Below, in pieces: positions 1-7,291 of a DNA stretch of 36,734 nt; the stretch's first letter is position 1, and each line of letters starts with the position of its first letter. A program made the translations under genes and the position numbers. The notes beneath the pieces were generated by a model that had not been told where the DNA came from, ran no database searches, and saw only the letters and a list, made by a program, of their open reading frames with translations. The stretch is from Adonisia turfae CCMR0081 (lineage in GTDB: Bacteria; Cyanobacteriota; Cyanobacteriia; Phormidesmidales; Phormidesmidaceae), in NCBI RefSeq assembly GCF_011009555.1, contig NZ_QXHD01000004.1:3657873-3694606 (forward strand), read 5' to 3'.

Positions 1-132
1 GCTCCGGCCCCAACTCCAGAACCCTCGGCTCCAGCGGCCCCGGCGGCTCCGGCCCCAGCTCCGGCGGCCCCGGCCCCAGCTCCAGTTGCGCCAGCGCCAA
101 GTCCAGTGGATTCAGGAGCGTCTGCGGAGTAA
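1..132 (+). CDS. C-terminal end of a gene cut by the window edge; Ala/Pro-rich tail
   Basis: Frame 1 is open from the first base to a TAA at 130-132 and encodes 43 residues that are almost entirely alanine and proline (repeats of the type APAP and PAAPAPA), ending in VDSGASAE. The DNA is much richer in G+C than the spacer that follows, as coding sequence of this composition would be. Such tails are usually flexible linkers or low-complexity C-termini of envelope or multidomain proteins. Nothing visible identifies the protein. The next gene in the same direction starts 88 bp later, so a shared transcript is possible but not shown. Confidence 0.7.
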   Translation, partial: APAPTPEPSAPAAPAAPAPAPAAPAPAPVAPAPSPVDSGASAE

Positions 133-220
133 AATATAAAATGTAAATAATTGCTTAGATGCGTTGCGTTTTTTGCGCGTTTATATAATTTAAGCATCTT
201 AGAAGAGGTTAGGCTGGTTT

Positions 221-436
221 ATGGCATTTTTGTTCGGGGAAGTAGGTGCATCGGGCATCCCCATGTATTACTTTCAATTAGTTTACGTAGTTGGCTTTAT
301 TGCTGCTGTTGTAATTGGCTCGCTTGCTTGGTACAACTCCAAGCGTCCTCCAGGTTGGGAAGATGCGGCACGTCCTGACTTTATACCCGATGTGGAAGCT
401 AAGGATGTAGAGAGTCAGGAAAGCGATCAAGCCTAG
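221..436 (+). CDS. psb35: Small single-helix thylakoid protein, probable photosystem II assembly factor Psb35
   Basis: The 71-residue protein has a short N-terminus, one hydrophobic helix at about residues 22-39 (core VVGFIAAVVIGSLAW), then YNSKRPPGWED and an acidic tail. This layout, a single helix followed by a W-YNSKRP-GWE segment, is what I recall for Psb35 (Ssl2148 of Synechocystis), which stabilises the CP47 assembly module and its high-light-inducible proteins during photosystem II biogenesis. The family assignment is from memory; the membrane topology is seen directly. The ATG at 221 follows AGAAGAGG at 201-208, slightly distant for a ribosome binding site. An overlapping frame from 151 is a shadow. 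Confidence 0.62.
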   Translation: MAFLFGEVGASGIPMYYFQLVYVVGFIAAVVIGSLAWYNSKRPPGWEDAARPDFIPDVEAKDVESQESDQA

Positions 437-444
437 GTCTGAGT

Positions 445-645
445 TTAGTCAATCACTCGTAGGCGACCTTGGCTGATCGCCTCAAAGATTTTTTGTACCT
501 GTGCCTGTTCATGGCTGTTGAGTTGTGCTTTGCCGAGCAATGATGCCATCAGTGCCTGTTGAGTTTCGCGATTGATTCGGCGACGATTGAGGATTGTTTG
601 CATGAGACCCTCTAGGGACTGGGTCGTAGCTTTGTGGTTTAGCAT
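445..645 (-). CDS. Small hypothetical protein
   Basis: This 66-residue soluble protein begins with ATG at 645 and ends only 8 bp from the convergent psb35-like gene. It is rich in Gln, Arg and Leu and appears largely helical; there is no signal peptide, membrane segment or cysteine. Phrases such as LMQTILNRRRINRETQQALMASLL suggest a helical pair, with L-N-S-H-E-Q-A-Q starting another helix. I do not recognise the family, although small basic helical proteins of this kind are common next to photosynthesis genes in cyanobacteria. Function unknown; coding status rests on an intact frame with sensible protein-like composition. Confidence 0.6.
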   Translation of the reverse strand: MLNHKATTQSLEGLMQTILNRRRINRETQQALMASLLGKAQLNSHEQAQVQKIFEAISQGRLRVID

Positions 646-841
646 GGCATTGGCTCTAAGGACAACTACAGGAAACAGAAATTAGTGAGTTATAAAGTCT
701 TTGAAGAGAACTTTTATGTCTACTCCTAATATGCTCTCTGGGCAAGGTTTTCACCGTGATTTTTAGTGTCTAAACCTGTGATCCTTGGCACGCTTTTAGG
801 TGATTTAATTCAAGTTAAATAAAAGTATATTCAGAAGATTT

Positions 842-1651
842 TTAGGCATTATCACTTTTGCAGCGAAAATACTCTGAGAGTGCGGCAATCAAACCTGAGA
901 CGAGAATGAGTAACACGCTCAAGGCATTGATGTCAGGTTTAATACCCGTTTTGACACGACTGAAAATTTCAATTGGTAGCGGATTTGCCCCACCTGCAGT
1001 GAAGCTAGAAATCAGTAGGTCGTCCATGCTTAGAACAAAGGCTAGCAAACACCCTGACAAAATGGCTGGTGTTAGCTGCGGGATTAAGACTTTGATTAGG
1101 GCTTGGGTAGGGGTGGCACCTAGATCTAAGGCGGCTTCTTCTAGGTTGGGATCTAATCCCTTGAGGCGGCTAGAGACAACAATGGCAATGTAGGCCAAGC
1201 AGAACACCATGTGGGCGGCTATGGCTGTCCATAAACTCAGTGGGATGGCTACAGATGCTAAGAAGACCAGTGTAGCGACTGCGATCGCAATATCTGGAAT
1301 AATTAGCGGCAAATAGGAAATGCCGGTATACAGCGATTTACCTGGAAATCGATACTTCGATAACCCCACGGCCATTAACGTGCCGAGCACCGAAGAGACC
1401 GCAACAGCGCACAGGGCAATTTTGAGACTATCGCCCAGGGCAAAAAACAGCCGCTCATCACCTAGCAACTTGCGATACCAGGTGAGGCTAAACCCCTTCC
1501 AAATAGCGCCATACCGCGACTCATTAAAGCTGTACACTCCCAAAATAATAATGGGGATGTACATAAAGCTGTACATGGCCAGGGTCAGCATGGCCTGCCA
1601 TGACGGGAGCTTGCGTTCAGTTTTCTGATTGGTAGAGGCAGCAGGTTTCAT
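842..1651 (-). CDS. potC: ABC transporter permease, PotC family (polyamine-type importer)
   Basis: The 269-residue inner-membrane permease has about six hydrophobic helices and the EAA loop that docks on the ATPase (EEAALDLGATPTQALIKV, roughly two thirds along). Its N-terminus, with SFMYIPIIILGVYSFN, is typical of PotC/YdcV permeases, and the length matches E. coli PotC (264). With PotB it should form the channel that takes substrate from the PotD binding protein into the cytoplasm. Its ATG overlaps the stop of potB by four bases (ATGA at 1648-1651), indicating translational coupling. It is last in potA-potD-potB-potC. Polyamine is the usual substrate of this family but is not proven here. 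Confidence 0.93.
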   Translation of the reverse strand: MKPAASTNQKTERKLPSWQAMLTLAMYSFMYIPIIILGVYSFNESRYGAIWKGFSLTWYRKLLGDERLFFALGDSLKIALCAVAVSSVLGTLMAVGLSKYRFPGKSLYTGISYLPLIIPDIAIAVATLVFLASVAIPLSLWTAIAAHMVFCLAYIAIVVSSRLKGLDPNLEEAALDLGATPTQALIKVLIPQLTPAILSGCLLAFVLSMDDLLISSFTAGGANPLPIEIFSRVKTGIKPDINALSVLLILVSGLIAALSEYFRCKSDNA

Positions 1652-2565
1652 GAATAAAGCTCAGGGTTGCGATCGCCATATTTGAGTAAAAGTGCGATCG
1701 CTAAGCTCACCATCAAGATCAACACCATACTCAGTGCAGAACCAAATCCCCAATTACGAGCTACTCCCAAAAACTGGTTATAGATCAATCGGGAGATAGT
1801 CATACTGTTGGGACCTCCCAGCAGAGTGGGCACCACAAAATCACCCAGGCTGGTAACAAACACCAGCAAGCAGCCAGCCGCAATTCCTGGCATGGTTTGA
1901 GGCACAGTGACGCGCCAAAACGCTATGCGCGGATTTGCGCCTAGGTCGGCAGCTGCTTCCAGGAGCTGCAAATCTAACCGCTCCAGAGAGGCATATAAAA
2001 TTAGCACCATATAGGGCAGAAAACTATAGGTCATGCCGATATACACGGCCCAAGGTGTATTCATCAAGTCTTGAGTTGGTAATCCCAGGGTGCTCAAGAC
2101 CAGGTTAATCACCCCAGATCGTCTGAGTAGCGTGATCCATGCATAGGTGCGCAGCAATGATGATGTCCAAAGGGGCAAAATAAATAGCACCAATAGCAAG
2201 TTCCGCCATCGCTTAGGTGCCATGAGGGCTAGCCAGTAGGCCACTGGAAAGCCCAGGAGTAAGCACAATAATGTGGTGCCCATTGCAAATGTAGCTGAGC
2301 GCTGTAAAACCTGTAGATAAGTAGGTTCTAAAATTCTGAGATAGTTGAGTAGGCCATAACCTTCAATTGCCTCGCCTGGTCTCAGGCCGGGTACCAGGCT
2401 CAACTCTCCAATCAACAAGGTTGGCAGCACAATTAACAGCAACAGCCATATCCCTGCTGGTCCTAATAATCCTAACGGCCTTACACTAGCCCTGAGCTTC
2501 TGTCCAATGGTGGCCATATTCAGGGCTTTTGGTAAGGCCGCTGTTGGTCCAATACCTCTATCCAT
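1648..2565 (-). CDS. potB: ABC transporter permease, PotB family (polyamine-type importer)
   Basis: This permease has about six transmembrane helices and a clear EAA loop (LEAAADLGANPRIAFWRV) before the last helices. I start it at the ATG at 2565 (MDRGIG), three codons of spacer nowhere needed: it begins 4 bp after the potD stop and gives 305 residues, whereas the longest open frame (to 2634) would overlap potD by 65 bp. A second in-frame ATG at 2514 (MATIGQ) is also possible; neither has a strong Shine-Dalgarno sequence, consistent with coupling to potD. It pairs with PotC to form the membrane channel of the importer. Expected length for PotB is about 275-310. Confidence 0.92.
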   Translation of the reverse strand: MDRGIGPTAALPKALNMATIGQKLRASVRPLGLLGPAGIWLLLLIVLPTLLIGELSLVPGLRPGEAIEGYGLLNYLRILEPTYLQVLQRSATFAMGTTLLCLLLGFPVAYWLALMAPKRWRNLLLVLFILPLWTSSLLRTYAWITLLRRSGVINLVLSTLGLPTQDLMNTPWAVYIGMTYSFLPYMVLILYASLERLDLQLLEAAADLGANPRIAFWRVTVPQTMPGIAAGCLLVFVTSLGDFVVPTLLGGPNSMTISRLIYNQFLGVARNWGFGSALSMVLILMVSLAIALLLKYGDRNPELYS

Positions 2566-2569
2566 TACT

Positions 2570-3715
2570 TTAGGCGCTGGTAACTTTAGTCCAGTACTCG
2601 TCGTAAAGGGCGTTAGCCTCACCAACCGGAGCAATGCCTTCGCACTTGGCTAGGATATCCTCGGGAGGGAATAAATTTTTATTGTCCAGAAGCTCTTGGG
2701 AGAGCATCGTCATCGCTTCTCCATTAGGCGTGGCAAAGAACAAACGCTCTACCGTATCTTTTGAAACCTGGGGCTGTAGGTTGAAATTAATCCACTCATA
2801 TGCCGCCTCCACATTAGGCGCAGATGTGGGAATCACAATGGTGTCTGTCCAAACCGAGGAGCCACTTTCTGGAATCACGTACTTGAAATTGGGGTTTTCA
2901 AGACTGACTGGGATACCTTCTACTGAATACACCATGGACAGTAATAAGTCACCGCTCAGTAGTTCGTCTTGCCAGCCAAATGACTTGAATGATGCCAGAG
3001 AAGGCTTGAGCTCAAGCAGTTTCTGGTAGGCCTCTTCTAGTTGGGCAGGGTCAGTGGCGTTATAGGAATATCCCAAGGAGCTAAGAACTGCCCCCATGGT
3101 TTCGCGCACATCGTCAAGCATGGTCATTTTGCGCGATAGGACGTCACTGTTATCCCAGAGATAATCCCAATCTGTAGGTGCTGTAGTCAGGACTTCAGAG
3201 TTATAAAGCAGACCTGTGGTGCCCCAGCTGTAAGGAATGCTGTGGGTATTGTCTTCATCGTATACAGGGCTCTTCCACTTCTCCCGCATTTTGTCTAAGC
3301 CTACGAGTCGAGACTTATCCAATTCGGTGAGCATACCTAGACCGATCATCTCAGTGACCATGTAGTCTGACGGATAAAGCAAACTGTAGTTCGCTCCACC
3401 ACCGGCCTGCATCTTAGCCAACATGGTTTCATTGGAATCATAGACGTCGATTTTGACTTCTATTCCAGTGGCTTCAGTGAACTGTGCAGCGAGTTCATCG
3501 TCTGTATAATCAGCCCACGTATAAATGTGTAGTGTGCCAGAGGCTGGGGCTGAATCAGTCGTATCAGCACTGGGGGGTGTTTCGGTGGTCTCGCCGATGG
3601 TGCGGCGACAGTTCGACAGACCGACTCCAGCTAGGGCTGCTACAGAGCCTTGCAAAAAACGGCGACGAGACGTACGCGAAAACAAAGATGAATTGCGGGA
3701 TAGTCGGCGGGGCAC
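2570..3715 (-). CDS. potD: Periplasmic spermidine/putrescine-type binding protein with Tat signal
   Basis: The 381-residue solute-binding protein (SBP family of PotD/PotF) captures polyamine or a related cation outside the membrane and delivers it to PotBC. Family segments seen include LHIYTWADY near the mature N-terminus, LLYPSDYMV, and WTDTIVIPTSAPN. The N-terminus carries a twin-arginine motif, S-R-R-R-F-L-Q at residues 16-22, followed by a hydrophobic stretch and Cys36, so export is probably by Tat. Cys36 sits in LSNC, a poor lipobox because Asn at -1 is unusual. The GTG start at 3715 is supported by AGAGGAGAG about ten bases upstream. It lies 158 bp after potA. Confidence 0.92.
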   Translation of the reverse strand: MPRRLSRNSSLFSRTSRRRFLQGSVAALAGVGLSNCRRTIGETTETPPSADTTDSAPASGTLHIYTWADYTDDELAAQFTEATGIEVKIDVYDSNETMLAKMQAGGGANYSLLYPSDYMVTEMIGLGMLTELDKSRLVGLDKMREKWKSPVYDEDNTHSIPYSWGTTGLLYNSEVLTTAPTDWDYLWDNSDVLSRKMTMLDDVRETMGAVLSSLGYSYNATDPAQLEEAYQKLLELKPSLASFKSFGWQDELLSGDLLLSMVYSVEGIPVSLENPNFKYVIPESGSSVWTDTIVIPTSAPNVEAAYEWINFNLQPQVSKDTVERLFFATPNGEAMTMLSQELLDNKNLFPPEDILAKCEGIAPVGEANALYDEYWTKVTSA

Positions 3716-3856
3716 AGTCTTTCTCTCCTCTAAGCAGACACCATGAATACTTTAGAACCACTTCCTGACCTTAGGCTATTGGGAAATCGGAATTTGTTCA
3801 TGTCGATCGTTATCAGGGAGTAGGAACGACTTGGTTTTGAAATCAGGAGTAGCTGA

Positions 3857-3868
3857 GTTATCGATAAC
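3857..3868. promoter_or_regulatory. 12-bp perfect palindrome between potA and potD
   Basis: GTTATCGATAAC is a perfect palindrome that starts 6 bp beyond the potA stop codon, in the 158-bp spacer before potD. The spacer is long compared with the 4-bp gap and 4-bp overlap in the rest of the operon, so it may hold a secondary promoter or an operator. No T-tract follows, so it is not an obvious terminator. Regulatory role is inference. Confidence 0.3.
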
Positions 3869-3873
3869 CTTGA

Positions 3874-5010
3874 TTATGTGGGGCTATGGTCTATAAGGAC
3901 CTGGCAGTCAGGGGCAGCCCAAGATACATGGACTGGAGTTCCTGGTTGATACGTCATATGGTTGGGTTGCAGCACGCGCAACTGTTCACCTGTAGCTAAT
4001 TCAATAATGCAATGAATATGGGGACCTGTGTATAGGGTGTGTTTAACTTCACCTGCATAACAGTTGTCATGGTTGATAGGTTTTGCTGTCTCAGTTTTAG
4101 CTCTCAGGTGAATTTTTTCAGGGCGAATACTAATATCCACTGAGCTGCTACCGTTAAGCTGCTTCAAGTCTGTAGATGAGGGGGAAAGAGCTACCTGAAG
4201 ACCGTTGGCGGTGACCAGCGTTAGCGGCTGGTTTTGAATTTGTCCTGAGAGTAAATTGGTATCACCGATAAAGTCAGCGACAAATGCGGTTGTGGGGTGT
4301 TCATAGATTTCATTGGGCGAGCCCACCTGTTCGATGCAGCCATCTTTCATCACCGCAATGCGATCAGATAGGGAAAGTGCTTCTTCTTGGTCGTGGGTCA
4401 CCATGATGAAGGTAATCCCCAAACGTTGGTGCAGGTTCGAAAGTTCAACTTGCATCTGTTTGCGCAGCTTTAAATCCAAAGCTCCCAATGGCTCATCCAG
4501 AAGCATCACTGCGGGGCGATTCACAAGGGCACGGGCCAAAGCCACCCGCTGTTTTTGGCCTCCAGATAACTGATTGGGAAACCGTCTGGCAAAGCTTTCC
4601 ATTTGCACCAAGTTGAGGGCCTCCCCTACCTGGTGGCGCAGCTCAGACTTGGCAGTTTTTTTGATTTTGAGGCCAAATGCTACGTTGTCCCATACGCTCA
4701 TGTGATTAAACAAAGCGTAGCTCTGAAATACAGTATTGACTGAACGGCGGTGGGCAGGTACGCCATTCATACATTGCCCTTGAATTGTTAACTCGCCGGA
4801 GGTGAGTGTCTCAAACCCAGCAATCATACGGAGTGTAGTGGTTTTTCCACATCCCGATGGTCCGAGGATGCTAAAGAACTCTCCCTGTCGAATCTGTAAA
4901 TTAAGGCCTTGAACTGCCGTCTCATCCCCAAAGATTTTGACGACGTCTTTGAGTTCTACATCCAATGCCGCCGCTAGTGTGTCTGCTGGCGGAGAGATCG
5001 TTTGAGCCAT
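3874..5010 (-). CDS. potA: ABC transporter ATP-binding protein, PotA family
   Basis: This cytoplasmic ATPase drives the polyamine-type importer. Walker A is GPSGCGKT at residues 50-57, the ABC signature LSGGQKQR starts at residue 148, and Walker B MLLDEP is at 169-174, followed by the D-loop GALD. The C-terminal part, from about residue 240, matches the TOBE-type regulatory domain of the PotA/MalK class ([11 protein letters not shown]). ATG at 5010 gives 378 residues, the normal length; GAGG lies ten bases upstream. A TTG three codons earlier is possible. It is the first gene of the minus-strand pot operon and is divergent from mrdA across about 400 bp. Confidence 0.94.
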   Translation of the reverse strand: MAQTISPPADTLAAALDVELKDVVKIFGDETAVQGLNLQIRQGEFFSILGPSGCGKTTTLRMIAGFETLTSGELTIQGQCMNGVPAHRRSVNTVFQSYALFNHMSVWDNVAFGLKIKKTAKSELRHQVGEALNLVQMESFARRFPNQLSGGQKQRVALARALVNRPAVMLLDEPLGALDLKLRKQMQVELSNLHQRLGITFIMVTHDQEEALSLSDRIAVMKDGCIEQVGSPNEIYEHPTTAFVADFIGDTNLLSGQIQNQPLTLVTANGLQVALSPSSTDLKQLNGSSSVDISIRPEKIHLRAKTETAKPINHDNCYAGEVKHTLYTGPHIHCIIELATGEQLRVLQPNHMTYQPGTPVHVSWAAPDCQVLIDHSPT

Positions 5011-5417
5011 AGGATGCAACCCTCATGATTGTCCATTTGAATTATTTTACGGTCAGTAGCCCAAAATCCCAATTAATTGGTAGGGGCAATATTCAGGGAG
5101 TGATGAGATGTGAGGGCAAGGGTACCCAAACCATGACGTGTTGCCAGATGCTGGGTTGCTGTGATGTTGAGCATTTTCATTCTGCTGGGATTTTGCCTTA
5201 GGAGCTACACTGTTCAAAGCTTAAGCTATCTATTTGGACGCAGTTTTAGCTTAGGTATGTAAATCTATTAATCACTGATAATCACTGAATTGGTGGATGG
5301 AACCTGTAATTTGAGGAATATGGCTTGATGGTATCTACCCCCATGCCTCTCTCCATTCGCCGCTGCCCTGTTTCTATAATTTTGCCCCGTCGCTAAAATT
5401 TTTCAGCATAGTCAATC
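5011..5417. other. Divergent intergenic region between potA and mrdA
   Basis: No gene is supported in these 407 bp. The region must hold the promoters of the pot operon (minus) and of mrdA (plus), but I cannot assign -35/-10 boxes with confidence. It contains a tandem duplication of TAATCACTGA at 5269-5288 and a TAGGGGCAAT segment at 5091-5100 that resembles one arm of the GTAGGGGC palindromes found near 26.5 and 27.9 kb. Confidence 0.5.
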
Positions 5418-7241
5418 ATGGTCTTTCTTCAATACCCCTCTGCCAAGGTTGAAAAAAAGGGAGGACGTACTGTTGGTCGCCAATACCAGTCAGTGATCAT
5501 GATGCTTTTTGTGTCGTTGGTGATGCTGGGAGGCATTGGTAGCCGGCTGTTTTATTTGCAATTGGTGGAAGGCGAACGCAATCGTGAGCTGGCCGAAGAA
5601 AATCGGATTTTGCTGCTGCCAAGACGACCGGCTCGGGGCACGATGTTTGACCGCAAAGGCAAAATTTTGGCGGGTAGTCGTCTTTCTCACTCGGTTTCTA
5701 TTTGGCCCATTGCACTACCGGTGGATCAACGTGATCGAGTGGTAGAACGTCTAGCTCAGTTATTGGAAATCCCAAAAGAGGAGATTCAGCAACGGATTGC
5801 ATCGGCTGGATATGAGTCGACTCAGTCCATTGCGATCGCCCGTGGCCTGAGTCCGGCTCAGACCACCGCCCTGGCCGAATATGCATCGGAACTACCGGGT
5901 GTGCGAGTGGAGGCAGAAGCGATCCGAAGCTATCCCAATGGTGACCTGGCCGCCCATGTCATTGGCTATACAGGGGAGATTGACGAAGCAGAATTTGACC
6001 AAATGGTGGCGGATGGGCGCGACTATCGCCTTGGGGATATCATTGGCAAAATGGGTTCTGAAAAATCCTTTGAGTCAATGTTGCGTGGCGTTTGGGGTGG
6101 TCAGCAGGTTGAGGTCGATAGTGCTGGCAATGTTCTCAGTATTTTGGGGGAAAAACCGCCGCAATCGGGTCAAAATATTCGCCTGACATTGGATTTGGAG
6201 CTACAGAAATCTGCTGAAAAGGCTTTAGGTGATAACGTTGGAGCCATTATTGCTATGGATCCCAATGATGGAGCGATCTTGGCCATGGTTAGTCGACCTA
6301 CATTTGATCCCAATATTTTTTCTACCCGGATTACCCAAGCCCAATGGGAGCAGCTGAACAGCCGTGGCAATCCATTTTTGAATCGTTCTCTACAGGCTTA
6401 TCCACCCGCTAGTACCTTTAAAATCATTACCACTGCTGCTGCAATTGAGTCGGGGGCATTTGCGGCCAATACCGTTTTACCCACTTTCCCCAATATCAAT
6501 GCGGGGGGTATTTTATTTTGGGACTGGAACAATGCTGGATTTGGTCCCCTGGGATTTGTTGGAGCCATGCAGTGGAGCAGCGATACCTTTTTCTATCAAG
6601 TGGGGATGAGGATGGGGCATGAACCCATCATCGAGTGGATGCGCAAGTATGGTTTGGGAGAGAAAACTGGCATTGAACTAGGATCTGAGGAGGCTGCTGG
6701 GTTGGTGCCTGACGAGGCCTGGAAACAGGAAATGCTTGAAGAACCATGGTATCTAGGGGACACCATTAACATGACCATCGGCCAGGGCTATATGCAGGTA
6801 ACACCGCTACAAACGGCGGTGATGTTTGCGATCGCAGCCAATGGCGGTTATCGGGTTACCCCTCACTTATTATTAGATGGTGCTGAATCCAAACAGTGGA
6901 AAACGTCCGTTGGCATGCAGCCTGAGACTATCAAGGTGATTCAAGATGGTTTGCGCAAGGTAGTGACCAGCGGTACAGGTACCCGATTAAACGTTCCTAC
7001 AATTCCAACACCAGCGGGTAAAAGCGGTACGGCAGAAGCACCTCCCTTTGAAAACCACACCTGGTTTGGGGCCTATGCCCCCTTTGAAAACCCTGAGGTT
7101 TTGGTTGTCGCGTTTGGAGAGCATTCCGGTGGTGGTGGTGGTGCTTTTGCTGCCCCCATGGTTAAAGAAGTATTGGAGGTCTATTTCAACGGACCATCGA
7201 AGAAAAAGAAGGATGAGGAGGCACCACCATCCGCAGGATAG
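5418..7241 (+). CDS. mrdA: Penicillin-binding protein 2, peptidoglycan transpeptidase of the elongasome
   Basis: The 607-residue class B PBP crosslinks peptidoglycan during cell elongation together with the RodA glycosyltransferase. A single transmembrane helix lies at about residues 25-41, followed by the periplasmic PBP dimerisation domain. The transpeptidase domain has all three motifs: S332-T-F-K with the nucleophilic serine, S387-S-D389, and K535-S-G-T. The S-x-D form of the second motif is typical of PBP2 rather than FtsI. The protein ends in a charged tail (KKKKDEE). No rodA or mre gene is adjacent. ATG at 5418 lacks a strong ribosome binding site. The stop codon touches a perfect palindrome that probably ends transcription. 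Confidence 0.94.
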   Translation: MVFLQYPSAKVEKKGGRTVGRQYQSVIMMLFVSLVMLGGIGSRLFYLQLVEGERNRELAEENRILLLPRRPARGTMFDRKGKILAGSRLSHSVSIWPIALPVDQRDRVVERLAQLLEIPKEEIQQRIASAGYESTQSIAIARGLSPAQTTALAEYASELPGVRVEAEAIRSYPNGDLAAHVIGYTGEIDEAEFDQMVADGRDYRLGDIIGKMGSEKSFESMLRGVWGGQQVEVDSAGNVLSILGEKPPQSGQNIRLTLDLELQKSAEKALGDNVGAIIAMDPNDGAILAMVSRPTFDPNIFSTRITQAQWEQLNSRGNPFLNRSLQAYPPASTFKIITTAAAIESGAFAANTVLPTFPNINAGGILFWDWNNAGFGPLGFVGAMQWSSDTFFYQVGMRMGHEPIIEWMRKYGLGEKTGIELGSEEAAGLVPDEAWKQEMLEEPWYLGDTINMTIGQGYMQVTPLQTAVMFAIAANGGYRVTPHLLLDGAESKQWKTSVGMQPETIKVIQDGLRKVVTSGTGTRLNVPTIPTPAGKSGTAEAPPFENHTWFGAYAPFENPEVLVVAFGEHSGGGGGAFAAPMVKEVLEVYFNGPSKKKKDEEAPPSAG

Positions 7242-7280
7242 GAATTTGTAGAGGTCTGCATGCAGACCTCTACAAATTCC
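7241..7280. terminator. Perfect 40-bp palindrome, probable bidirectional terminator of mrdA and pheT
   Basis: Bases 7241-7260 are exactly the reverse complement of 7261-7280, with no loop and a central GCATGC. It sits between the convergent ends of mrdA (stop ends at 7241) and pheT (stop at 7292). As RNA it would form a 20-bp arm (loop taken from the innermost pairs), but neither side carries a strong U-tract. TACAAACTCCTC at 7281-7292 repeats part of the right arm imperfectly. The core resembles palindromic interspersed repeats found in many cyanobacterial genomes, so it may be a repeat reused as a terminator. Confidence 0.75.
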
Positions 7281-7291
7281 TACAAACTCCT

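Noticed and set aside
2514..2634. potB starting at 2634, overlapping potD by 65 bp
   Set aside because: The extra N-terminal residues look unlike PotB; ATG at 2565 sits 4 bp after potD as in a normal operon.
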